Origin: Phycisphaeraceae bacterium
GTDB lineage: Bacteria > Planctomycetota > Phycisphaerae > Phycisphaerales > Phycisphaeraceae
Direction of reading: 5' to 3'
Assembly (NCBI GenBank): GCA_002686995.1
Contig: NYZC01000069.1
Location: 1-37,325 of the forward strand
Length of the DNA stretch: 37,325 bases
Below, piece after piece: positions 1-6,911 of this stretch; position 1 is the stretch's first letter; the number at the start of each line of letters is the position of its first letter. Below the pieces are notes generated by a model, which was not told the DNA's origin, did not search any database, and saw only the letters and a program-made list of their open reading frames with translations. Position numbers and translations under genes: made by a program.

Positions 1-131
1 CCGTGCCGCCCGCGGCGTGCCACGTGGAGAGATCGAAGTTGTACGCGCCGTAGAATTGGCCATCGTTATAGGAGTAGTTGCCGCCGGACTCGCACTGTCG
101 AATCGAGGATAGCTCGGCAGCCATCCCGCTC
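1..131 (-). CDS. Fragment of an Rpf/transglycosylase-like domain, runs off the window
   Basis: On the minus strand one frame stays open from about 184 to the window edge and reads IRQCESGGNY followed by GAYNFDLSTW and HAAGG. This matches the core of the resuscitation-promoting-factor / transglycosylase-like fold (Rpf, PF06737 type), in which the Glu of the QCESGG motif is the catalytic residue for cleaving peptidoglycan glycan strands. Only about 40 residues are present; the C-terminal part lies outside the window. The part of this frame above about 131 coincides with nrdJ coding sequence in another frame, so the real N-terminus cannot be placed. Rpf domains are typical of Actinobacteria, so finding one spliced onto a planctomycete-like nrdJ is odd. 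It may be a rearrangement or an assembly chimera. Confidence 0.55.
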
Positions 132-464
132 GAAATAGCCGTGCCTGCGCCCCCAGTCGCACCAGCAGCCGGCCAGCCTGCTGATCACCAGGCGCACGGA
201 GCGCTCCGGCCCGGTGACCGGACGTCCCTCATCGTCGGTGACCGGCTCGCCTTGCTCGTCGGTCTGGGGCACGCCGGCCTTGCGGAAGTACTTGCTGACC
301 ATGATGTCGGTCGCGAGCTGCGACCATGTCGAGGGCACCTCGGCGTCGTGCATCTCGAAGACGGTCGAGCCGTCCAGGTTCGAGATGCGGCTGGTGCGCG
401 TCGTCCACTCGACGCCTTCGAAGACATCCTTGTCTGCTTGCGTGAACTTCCGTTCGATCTTCAT
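66..464 (-). pseudogene. nrdJ: Truncated N-terminus of class II (B12-dependent) ribonucleotide reductase
   Basis: From ATG 464 the protein begins MKIERKFTQADKDVFEG and continues with WTTRTSRISNLDG, VPSTWSQLATDIMVSKYFRK and RLAGCWCDWGRRHGYF. This is recognisable as the N-terminal segment of planctomycete-type vitamin-B12-dependent ribonucleoside-diphosphate reductase, which makes deoxynucleotides in the cytoplasm. The full enzyme is many hundreds of residues long; here similarity ends at about residue 111 (position 132). The frame then reads unrelated residues and stops at 66-68. The start at 464 is preferred over the upstream in-frame codon at 482, which overlaps dcd: it leaves a 10-nt gap after the dcd stop and has AGGA about 8 nt upstream. 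Pairing with dcd fits a deoxynucleotide-supply operon. Whether the gene is truly broken or misassembled cannot be decided here. Confidence 0.7.
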
Positions 465-474
465 CAGGCCCGTC

Positions 475-1047
475 CTAGTCAACTAATGGCAGAACCAGTC
501 CGCGCTGGTTCTGGTACTTACCGTCCTTGTCCGAATAGCTCACCGCGCAGATCCGATCGGCCTTGATGAAAACGACCTGCGCGATGCCCTCGTTGGCGTA
601 GATCTTCGCCGGCAGGGGCGTCGTGTTCGAAATCTCGATCGTCACGCGGCCCGTCCACTCGGGCTCCAGCGGCGTGACGTTCACGATGATGCCGCACCGC
701 GCGTACGTGCTCTTGCCGACGCAGATCGCCAGCACGTCGCGCGGAATCGTGAGACGCTCGATCGTCTCCGCAAGCGCGAAACTGTTGGGGGGAATGATGA
801 CGTGGTCGCGGCCCGTCTCGGCCGTGTCGATCGTGATGAAGGACTCGTCGCTGAACCGCTTGGGGTCGATGACCGCCTGGCCCCCGGCATTCGACACGTT
901 CGTGAACACCTTGAAAAGCGTGCCGACGCGAACGTCGTAGCCGTAACTGGACACCCCGTACGAAACCTGGCCGGATCGCTTCACGTTGTCAGCGAAGGGC
1001 TCGATCCCGATCAGTTCGCGAATCTGGGTGTCGCAGAGCACGGACAC
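475..1047 (-). CDS. dcd: dCTP deaminase
   Basis: A 190-residue protein that deaminates dCTP to dUTP, feeding thymidylate synthesis; members form homotrimers in the cytoplasm. The start is taken as GTG 1047 because GGAGGT lies 7 nt upstream and the protein then begins [13 protein letters not shown], the usual family N-terminus. The longer open frame to 1098 adds residues with no family resemblance. Family landmarks are [15 protein letters not shown] near the N-terminus, the [21 protein letters not shown] segment, the [12 protein letters not shown] strand carrying the likely catalytic Glu, and a C-terminal GKYQNQRG that resembles the nucleotide-closing tail. Length is normal. It lies 10 nt upstream of nrdJ on the same strand, so the two are probably cotranscribed for dNTP production. 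Confidence 0.93.
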   Translation of the reverse strand: MSVLCDTQIRELIGIEPFADNVKRSGQVSYGVSSYGYDVRVGTLFKVFTNVSNAGGQAVIDPKRFSDESFITIDTAETGRDHVIIPPNSFALAETIERLTIPRDVLAICVGKSTYARCGIIVNVTPLEPEWTGRVTIEISNTTPLPAKIYANEGIAQVVFIKADRICAVSYSDKDGKYQNQRGLVLPLVD

Positions 1048-1735
1048 GAATGAAACCTCCAGCGCTGATTGGCGTTCAACTCGACGACGTGCCGACACGA
1101 CCCTGAACCCCCAGGAACACGAAAGTGCCCATCCGGGCGGCCGATTTGTCGGAAGCAGCCAGCGTCAGTCGAGTCGGTCAGAAACTTCGCACATGGCTGC
1201 CTGTCACGCCTGATGCGCCTGTCAACTCACTTCAACTCATACGTCCCCCGGACAGCCCCCAGGTTTGCCCCGGACGCCAATCCGCCTGAACACTCCTACA
1301 CGTTTCACGTTCCCGTATCATTTCCCGCACCGGACCGGATTATTCCAACCGGGCCTTTCCGATGCTCACGGTCGCCGCCCCGACCGTCCCCCGCTGAAGC
1401 AGGTTCGGGAAATGTGAGGCCGCACCGCGAAGCCGCCATAGTACCCCCTATATCTTGTGGGTTCAACCAGAATCTTTACCAAATCTTGGGTGCCCCCCTG
1501 CCCCTTGACTATAAGCGGGGACAGGACCGATTGTTAGGACGACGAAAAAAATTTGTTTGCGCCGAGTTCAGAACCCCCCTCTCACGACCCGTGAGGGGCG
1601 ATTTTCCCGGAATATCGCGCGGATCCGCCATGCTTCAGGCGGTCTGGGCCTGCGCCGACGCATCGCGCTGTGCGCTGCCCGCAAAGGTGATATAAGTACC
1701 TGATATATATTGCTTTAATATTGTCTTGACGTGAC
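1048..1735. other. 688-bp non-coding stretch between nrnA and dcd
   Basis: No convincing gene. A plus-strand open frame of about 208 codons here is Pro/Arg/Cys-rich, resembles no family I know and has no ribosome site. The stretch has unusual AT-rich patches for this genome, around 1470-1560 (including a run of A and T near 1545-1553) and 1688-1730. A hairpin is at 1578-1598. The dcd promoter should lie here on the minus strand but no good -35/-10 pair was found. Confidence 0.6.
1578..1598. other. Isolated hairpin in the nrnA-dcd gap
   Basis: CCTCTCAC pairs with GTGAGGGG over 8 bp with one G-T wobble and a 5-nt loop (1586-1590). On the plus strand it is followed by a short T run (ATTTTCC), which looks terminator-like, but no plus-strand gene precedes it. 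It could equally be part of the 5' leader of dcd. Function unknown. Confidence 0.35.
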
Positions 1736-2743
1736 TCAGCCCGCCAGGGCCGAGATCACCCTGCTGACGACGTCGTCAAGCTCCCCGTCGACCTTCGCGC
1801 CGGCGGCCCGAGCGTGCCCTCCGCCGCCGAACCTCCTGGCCAGGTCCGCCACGTTCAGCGCATCCGGCCCCGGCTTGCTTCTGAAGCTGAGCCGCACGGG
1901 CTCGGGCCCATGACCCGCTTCCGGGGGCCGGCTGACGAGGACGACCGTTCGGATCGACCCGACCACCTGCGGCAGGTCGACAAGCTGCTCGAGATCCGAC
2001 ACGCCGGCTCCGGACGCGACGAAGTCCTCCTCGCGCAGCACCATGACCGCGACGGTGTCGCCGGCCAGCAGCTTCAGGCTGGCGAGCGCCCGCGCCATCA
2101 GCCGCAGCTTCTCCCGCCGATCGTTCTGATAGAGACTGCCATAGAGGTCGGCATGGTCGACGCCTGCGTGCAGCAGAGCGGCCGCGATCTCGTGCGTGAA
2201 CGGTCGCGTATTCGAGAAACGGAACCATCCCGTATCCGTCGCGATGCCGATAAACAGCGACTGGCGAATCACCTCGTCCTCGAGGCCGATCCCCAGGGAT
2301 CCGAGAAGCTGTACGACCTGCTCGCAGCACGCCGCGGCTTCATGGTCGATCAGACGCCACCGTGCGGACACGTCGCCGCTGAGGTGGTGATCGACGATCA
2401 GCGCGCGATCGAGCCGCGACGCCAGGACCGGAAAGAGCGGCTCGAGCTGCGTGCTCGCGCCGGTGTCAAGGATGATCAGCAGATCGGTCTCGGGCACGTC
2501 GACGCCGGGCTCGTAGCGCAGGAGATCCGCCGCGCCCTCGAGCACCTCGAGGTTGCCGGGCATTGGGGGCACGATCCAGGCGTCGACCTGCTTGCCCAGG
2601 CTGCGCAGACCCGTCGCCATCGCGACGACCGCGCCGAATGCGTCCCCGTCGGGCTTCGCGTGAGTGGTCACCGTGATCCGCGCGGCCTCGCGGATCAGCT
2701 CGGCCGCCTGCTGCATGTCGACGTTGGAGCGGTAACGACTCAA
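1736..2743 (-). CDS. nrnA: DHH-family oligoribonuclease / pAp phosphatase
   Basis: A 335-residue DHH/DHHA1 phosphoesterase of the NrnA type, which degrades oligoribonucleotides of a few nucleotides and can dephosphorylate 3'-phosphoadenosine 5'-phosphate. The DHH domain shows HAKPDGD at 28-34 (metal-binding Asp residues), LDTG around 92-95, and VDHH at 117-120. A later ATDTGWFRFSNT is also characteristic. The C-terminal DHHA1 domain has the GGGGHARAAG glycine-rich substrate motif. The start is uncertain: TTG 2743 gives this length, and ATG 2716 would shorten it by nine residues; neither has a Shine-Dalgarno sequence. A TACGAT hexamer lies 7 nt before the TTG. It follows ribF on the same strand after a 264-bp gap holding a palindromic repeat. 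AT-rich sequence follows its stop. Confidence 0.9.
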   Translation of the reverse strand: MSRYRSNVDMQQAAELIREAARITVTTHAKPDGDAFGAVVAMATGLRSLGKQVDAWIVPPMPGNLEVLEGAADLLRYEPGVDVPETDLLIILDTGASTQLEPLFPVLASRLDRALIVDHHLSGDVSARWRLIDHEAAACCEQVVQLLGSLGIGLEDEVIRQSLFIGIATDTGWFRFSNTRPFTHEIAAALLHAGVDHADLYGSLYQNDRREKLRLMARALASLKLLAGDTVAVMVLREEDFVASGAGVSDLEQLVDLPQVVGSIRTVVLVSRPPEAGHGPEPVRLSFRSKPGPDALNVADLARRFGGGGHARAAGAKVDGELDDVVSRVISALAG

Positions 2744-2820
2744 GGACGTGATCGTAGCAAAGCGGCCTTCGGCTGCCAGAGTGAAGAGCCGCCTTCGGCC
2801 CCAGGTATAGCGGGCTGCGC

Positions 2821-2996
2821 CCCAATTCTGTTCGGCACCGCATGCGCGGTGCGTTCATCGGGATCGCTTCACCGAGCCGGGCCGTCTCGGCCCGGAGGGC
2901 GTTGCCGACTCCGGGTCGGGGACGCAAATCGGACAACCAAGGTCACGGACGCTGCAGTTGGATTCCCAAGTGGATTCCGTGTCGAAAGAGAATTGG
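2821..2996. repeat. GC-rich palindromic repeat, copy A
   Basis: Starts CCCAATTCTGTTCGGCA (2821-2837) and ends with the inverted counterpart AGAGAATTGG (2987-2996). Inside are a hairpin GCACCGC-ATGC-GCGGTGC (about 2834-2851) and the central stem CCGGGCCG-TCT-CGGCCCGG (about 2877-2895). The left arm aligns along its length with the left arm of copy B at 31892-32028 and shares the central CCGAGCCGGGCCG. The right arm is longer and more diverged than in copy B. It sits between ribF and nrnA inside a same-strand gene pair. The boundaries are my estimate. Confidence 0.6.
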
Positions 2997-3007
2997 TTGC
3001 GCCCGCT

Positions 3008-3937
3008 CTAACCTCCGGCGGCCGAAGCCCGCTCCAACCAGAGGTCGCGCGTGGCGTCGACGTCTCGGGTGAGCTGCGCACGCAGGTCTTCGGTGTTCGC
3101 GAACCGGACCTGGTCGCGCACCCAGCGCAGGGCGGAAAGGCTGACGGTCTGCCCGTAGAGGTCACCGTCGAAGTCCAGGAGATGGGCCTCGACGCAACGC
3201 AGGGCGCCCTTGAAGGTCGGCTTGATCCCGATGCTGATCGCGGCCGCGCGGACCCGACCGTCGGTCAGCCGAGCGTGGCCGGCGTAGACGCCGTCGGCGG
3301 GAATGACGAGGCCGTCCAGCGACCGCCGGTCCAGGTTGGCCGTCGGCACACCGATCGTGCGGCCGCGACGATCGCCTTCCACGACCTCGCCGGTCAGCGT
3401 GACCGGCCGGCCCAGGCAGAGCGCGGCGTCGCGCACCCTGCCGCGCGCGATGAGCCATCGAGCCAGCGAGCTGCTGGCCCGGGCCACGAGCTGATCGGAA
3501 AGCGTGATCTCGACGGGATCGACGACCTCGACGACGAAATCCATCCCCGGCCCGGCGTCCGACAGCATCGCGATGTCGCCGCGACGGTCGCGGCCGAACC
3601 GAAAGTCGCGCCCCTCGACGAATGCGTGCGGACGGTGCGTCTCGACCATCCGCTCGACGAACGCAGCCGGATCGAGGGCCAGCAGCGCGGCGTCCGGCTT
3701 CATCACGATGACCTCGTCCGCTCCGCCTTCGCGCAGGAGCCGGAGCTTCTCGTCGCGATCGACGATGCGCGGCGGCACGCTGTCGGGGCGCAGGATCGTC
3801 GCCGGATGCGGCTCGAACGTCAGCGCCTTGAGCACCGCGCCGCGACGATCGGCGACCCGCCGGGCGCGCTCGAGGATCGCGGCATGTCCGAGGTGGACGC
3901 CGTCGAAATTGCCGATGGTGACGACGCTACGTGTCAT
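3008..3937 (-). CDS. ribF: Bifunctional riboflavin kinase / FAD synthetase
   Basis: A 309-residue cytoplasmic enzyme that phosphorylates riboflavin to FMN and adenylates FMN to FAD. The N-terminal nucleotidyltransferase half has GNFDGVHLGH (residues 8-17, the HxGH-type nucleotide-binding motif) and FRFGRDRRGD further on. The C-terminal kinase half has RTIGVPTANL, where the Pro-Thr contacts the flavin and ATP site, and VEAHLLDFDGDLYGQ with the conserved acidic base region. Length is normal for the family. It sits 28 nt downstream of rnc, so it is probably cotranscribed with it. In many bacteria ribF neighbours truB and rbfA; neither is seen here, although nrnA, another common member of that neighbourhood, is next. 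Confidence 0.95.
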   Translation of the reverse strand: MTRSVVTIGNFDGVHLGHAAILERARRVADRRGAVLKALTFEPHPATILRPDSVPPRIVDRDEKLRLLREGGADEVIVMKPDAALLALDPAAFVERMVETHRPHAFVEGRDFRFGRDRRGDIAMLSDAGPGMDFVVEVVDPVEITLSDQLVARASSSLARWLIARGRVRDAALCLGRPVTLTGEVVEGDRRGRTIGVPTANLDRRSLDGLVIPADGVYAGHARLTDGRVRAAAISIGIKPTFKGALRCVEAHLLDFDGDLYGQTVSLSALRWVRDQVRFANTEDLRAQLTRDVDATRDLWLERASAAGG

Positions 3938-3965
3938 GGGGAAGAGCCGCTGCCTGCTCTGCCTT

Positions 3966-4679
3966 CTACTGCTCGTGCACCGTGACCTCGCCCTGCTCGG
4001 AGATGGTGACGACCTCCAGCTCCTGCAGCGCCTGCAGCGCGGCCTTCTGCTCGGCCTCCTTCTTGGAGTTCGCCCAGGCGGCTGAATAGCGGATCTTCTG
4101 CAGCTCGACGCACACCTCGAACGCCTTGGAGTGGTCCGGCCCCTTCTCGTCGAGCAGCACGTAGCTCGGCGTCCCGTAGTTGTGACGCTGCGCGTACTGC
4201 TGCAAGACGCTCTTGAAATTGCTCTGATGGGTCGAATCGGCCGCCTGGTCGATATAAGGACGCACGTGCTCGAGCACGAAGCCGCGGGCCTTCTCGATGC
4301 CGCCGTCCAGGTAGATCGCCGCGATGATCGACTCGAACACCGCCGCGGCCACGCTGTCCGGCAGCGACGATCGCTTGCTCATGCCCTTGCCGAGCGTGAG
4401 CACGGAGCACAGGTCCAGGTCGGAGCTGATCCGGGCGCACACCTTGCGGCTGACGACCGCGCTCTTGATCTTGGTCAGCTCGCCTTCGAGCAGCTGCGGG
4501 TAGGTCGCGAACAGGTACTCGCAGACGACGTACCCGAGGATCGCGTCCCCCAGGAACTCCATCCGCTCATTGCTTTGAAGACGATGATCGGCGCTGGACG
4601 CATGGGTCAGGGCCTCTTCGAGAATCTTCCGGTCCTTGAACTGGTGCCCGAGAATCTCGAAGATGGAGTCGTCCGTCAT
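3966..4679 (-). CDS. rnc: Ribonuclease III
   Basis: A 237-residue double-strand-specific endoribonuclease that matures rRNA and processes structured mRNAs. The start ATG 4679 is chosen because numbering from it matches the E. coli enzyme: the signature NERMEFLGDA places Glu38 and Asp45 exactly. The RNase III domain spans about 1-150 and a double-stranded-RNA-binding domain follows (about 160-230, with SKKEAEQKAALQAL). The second metal-ligand segment reads SVAAAVFESIIAAIYLDGG: Glu116 corresponds to catalytic Glu117 of E. coli, but the position of Asp114 is Ala113. A TTG at 4724 would extend the protein by 15 residues without support. It is transcribed divergently from the S55-type gene and lies upstream of ribF. 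Confidence 0.93.
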   Translation of the reverse strand: MTDDSIFEILGHQFKDRKILEEALTHASSADHRLQSNERMEFLGDAILGYVVCEYLFATYPQLLEGELTKIKSAVVSRKVCARISSDLDLCSVLTLGKGMSKRSSLPDSVAAAVFESIIAAIYLDGGIEKARGFVLEHVRPYIDQAADSTHQSNFKSVLQQYAQRHNYGTPSYVLLDEKGPDHSKAFEVCVELQKIRYSAAWANSKKEAEQKAALQALQELEVVTISEQGEVTVHEQ

Positions 4680-4765
4680 GTGCGTCAACCCGACGGGCCG
4701 CAGCCTTCCACTCCCGCGAATCAAGCCACTCGCACCGTGCGCCGCCCTGCCCGCTCAAGAGCCGC

Positions 4766-4795
4766 ATGATAAGAAGATCATCGGCGCGTTGTCCA
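4766..4795 (-). promoter_or_regulatory. Probable promoter for rnc-ribF
   Basis: On the minus strand TGGACA (4795-4790) is followed after 18 nt by TATCAT (4771-4766), matching the sigma-70 consensus at five of six bases in each box. Initiation would be near 4759, giving a leader of about 80 nt before the rnc ATG. Confidence 0.45.
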
Positions 4796-4806
4796 GCCCG
4801 GTTTGC

Positions 4807-4835
4807 TTGTCACGTCGCATCGGCTCGACTAACCT
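4807..4835 (+). promoter_or_regulatory. Probable promoter giving a leaderless mRNA for the S55-type gene
   Basis: TTGTCA (4807-4812), a 17-nt spacer and TAACCT (4830-4835). The -10 box ends 6 nt before ATG 4842, so initiation about 7 nt downstream falls on the A of the start codon. No Shine-Dalgarno sequence precedes the ATG, which fits leaderless translation. Confidence 0.5.
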
Positions 4836-4841
4836 CATGAC

Positions 4842-6911
4842 ATGCGGCGAGAAAAATTTCCGACGCGGCTGACGGCCGCCGCGATGACGGCGGCGATCGG
4901 CCTCGCGTCGAGCGCAGGGATCACACGGGCCGATGGAGCGGCGCCGGACAAGGCCGCGCCATCCGCCGACGACACGCCCCGCCTCGCGCCGGCCGCCCGC
5001 ATTCTTCCTATCCAGAAGGTGCGCGTGGGGATGAAGGGCTACGGGATGACCGTGTTCCAGGGCACGCGCATCGAGCCGTTTCCGCTGGAGGTCGTCAGCG
5101 TCATCCGCAACTACTACTTCGGGTTCGGCGACGCCGGCCCGAAGCGATCGGCGATCTGGATTCGCTGCACCGGGCCACGCATGCAGCGGTCGGGCGCCGT
5201 GCAGGGGATGAGCGGCTCACCGATCTACGTCTGGGACGAGGGTGAGCCCCAGGTCCTCGGGCGCGGCGGCCGACTCATCGGCGCGTTCGCGTTCGGCTTC
5301 GACATGGCCAAGGACTGCTACGTCGGCGTCGAGCCGATCGAGCAGATGCGCCACATGCGGCGCAAGATGCCGCCCGCCTCAGCCATGGCCGGCGGCACCG
5401 CCCGCCCCATGCTGGCCCAACTGGTGCGCATGGCGAAGGCAACGTCGCGTCACGATGCGCAGTGGCGACTCCAGGCGATGCATGACCTGTTCGAGCGCCT
5501 CGAGCAGCGGTCCCCTGCCGTCCGCCCCCATGAGCCGTTCGAGCTGCCGCCCCCGCCGACCGCGCACCGCGACGGCCGGACGGTGCCCATGATGCTCCCT
5601 GTGGCGTTCGGGCGCAGCGAAACCGCGGAGGCCGTGGCGCCGCTCCTGCGGACCTACGGGCTGTCGGCGGTGTCGTCGACCGCGGGCTCGCAGCGCGCCG
5701 CGGCGCCGGCATGGATCGACCCGGATCGCGTGCGCCTGCAGGCGGGCAGCGTCTTCAGCATCCCGATGGTCTACGGCGACCTCGACATCGCCGCTTCCGG
5801 GACGGTGACCGACGTGCTGCCCGACGGGACCGTCCTCGGCATCGGACATCCGCTCGACGTGTGGGCTGAATCCGCGCTGCCGCTTGCGACCGGTTACGTC
5901 GATTTCGTGCTGCCTTCGATCTCCACCAGCTTCAAGCTCGGTGGCTCCCTGCGGCACAAGGGCGCCGTCGTCAACTGCGAGAACAGCGGGGCCGTCGGGC
6001 TGATGCAATCGCACCATCCCGACGCGAAGTTCGAATCGTCACCGGTCGAAGTCACCATCAACTGGCCTGACGGGCTGGCGCCGGAGGAGGAGGCGGCGCG
6101 ACGGTTCAACTACCAGGTCATCCGTCATCGCGGCCTGTCGCCGGTGTTCGCCGCGATCGCGGCGGCGTCGAGCCTGACGAGCGAGCGCAGCCTGCCGATC
6201 GACAACACGATTCACAGCCGCACCGCGCTGAAGTTCGTGGGCCGCGACGAGCCGCTCGAGATCGACGGCCTCTACCCGCAGGGCAACATGCTCGCGCTCG
6301 TATACGGCCTGATGCCCGCCATCGCCGCCATGGCCAACAACCCATTCGAGATCGTCCACCTCGAACACATGAAGATGGACGTCGACGTCGAAACCGTGGT
6401 GCGGTCGGGCCTGATCACGCACGGCCGGATCGACCATGACGAGATCGCGCCCGGGGAAGAGCTGGGGATCACCGTTCGGATCCGCAAATACGGCGGCGAG
6501 GTGTTCGAGAAGCGGATCGACCTGGAGATTCCGCACACGGTCGCGGAAGGCAAGTACGAGATCCTGGTCGGCGACGGATCGACCTATCTCAACCGGCTGC
6601 TGTCCAACCGGCCCCACCTGACCTCGGCCGGCGACATCGACGAGCTGTACCGTGCCGTCGAACTGCTCACCACGGTGCGCGGCGATCGGATCTACGTGAT
6701 GATGAACCTGCCGCACCCGGGCCTCGCCGTCGGACAGCAGGAGATGCTGCGCCTGCCGACGAGCCGGCTCGCCCTGATGGCGACGCCGACGAGCACGATG
6801 GCGACGCCGTTTCGTGATTGGATCGCGAAGAAAGTGCCGATGGATATCGTGGTCAACGGCGGTCTGAAGTTCAACATTGCCGTGACGAAATCGAAAAGGA
6901 CTTCCGAATGA
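4842..6911 (+). CDS. Secreted peptidase S55 (SpoIVB-like) domain protein
   Basis: A 689-residue protein with an N-terminal signal sequence (basic start, hydrophobic 11-27, likely cut after TRA near residue 30). The mature part begins with GMKGYGMTVFQGT, followed by the serine-peptidase S55 signature GMSGSPIYV (residues 122-130), RLIGAFAFGF and VGVEPIEQM. A second conserved block, DVLPDGTVLGIGHPL (about 324-338), holds His336. In SpoIVB the His precedes the Ser; here the GMSGSP block comes first. I recall the same order in annotated S55-domain proteins of acidobacteria and planctomycetes, but have not checked it. The C-terminal third is unassigned. The substrate is unknown, and peptidase activity is inferred from motifs only. 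It overlaps the next gene by 4 nt (ATGA), so the two are probably made together. Confidence 0.8.
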   Translation: MRREKFPTRLTAAAMTAAIGLASSAGITRADGAAPDKAAPSADDTPRLAPAARILPIQKVRVGMKGYGMTVFQGTRIEPFPLEVVSVIRNYYFGFGDAGPKRSAIWIRCTGPRMQRSGAVQGMSGSPIYVWDEGEPQVLGRGGRLIGAFAFGFDMAKDCYVGVEPIEQMRHMRRKMPPASAMAGGTARPMLAQLVRMAKATSRHDAQWRLQAMHDLFERLEQRSPAVRPHEPFELPPPPTAHRDGRTVPMMLPVAFGRSETAEAVAPLLRTYGLSAVSSTAGSQRAAAPAWIDPDRVRLQAGSVFSIPMVYGDLDIAASGTVTDVLPDGTVLGIGHPLDVWAESALPLATGYVDFVLPSISTSFKLGGSLRHKGAVVNCENSGAVGLMQSHHPDAKFESSPVEVTINWPDGLAPEEEAARRFNYQVIRHRGLSPVFAAIAAASSLTSERSLPIDNTIHSRTALKFVGRDEPLEIDGLYPQGNMLALVYGLMPAIAAMANNPFEIVHLEHMKMDVDVETVVRSGLITHGRIDHDEIAPGEELGITVRIRKYGGEVFEKRIDLEIPHTVAEGKYEILVGDGSTYLNRLLSNRPHLTSAGDIDELYRAVELLTTVRGDRIYVMMNLPHPGLAVGQQEMLRLPTSRLALMATPTSTMATPFRDWIAKKVPMDIVVNGGLKFNIAVTKSKRTSE

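Noticed and set aside
475..1098. Longer dcd beginning at 1098
   Set aside because: GGAGGT 7 nt before GTG 1047 and the family N-terminus both point to the shorter protein.
1504..1540. TTGACT as a plus-strand -35 box
   Set aside because: No acceptable -10 at 16-18 nt, and no plus-strand gene downstream.
1069..1695. 208-codon plus-strand frame in the dcd-nrnA gap
   Set aside because: No ribosome site, odd composition and no similarity recognised. Its 5' end lies against the dcd leader.
1814..3985. Long plus-strand open frame (about 720 codons) opposite nrnA and ribF
   Set aside because: It is antisense to two clear enzymes, Arg/Asp/His-rich, and has no family similarity. GC-rich third positions keep the opposite frame open.
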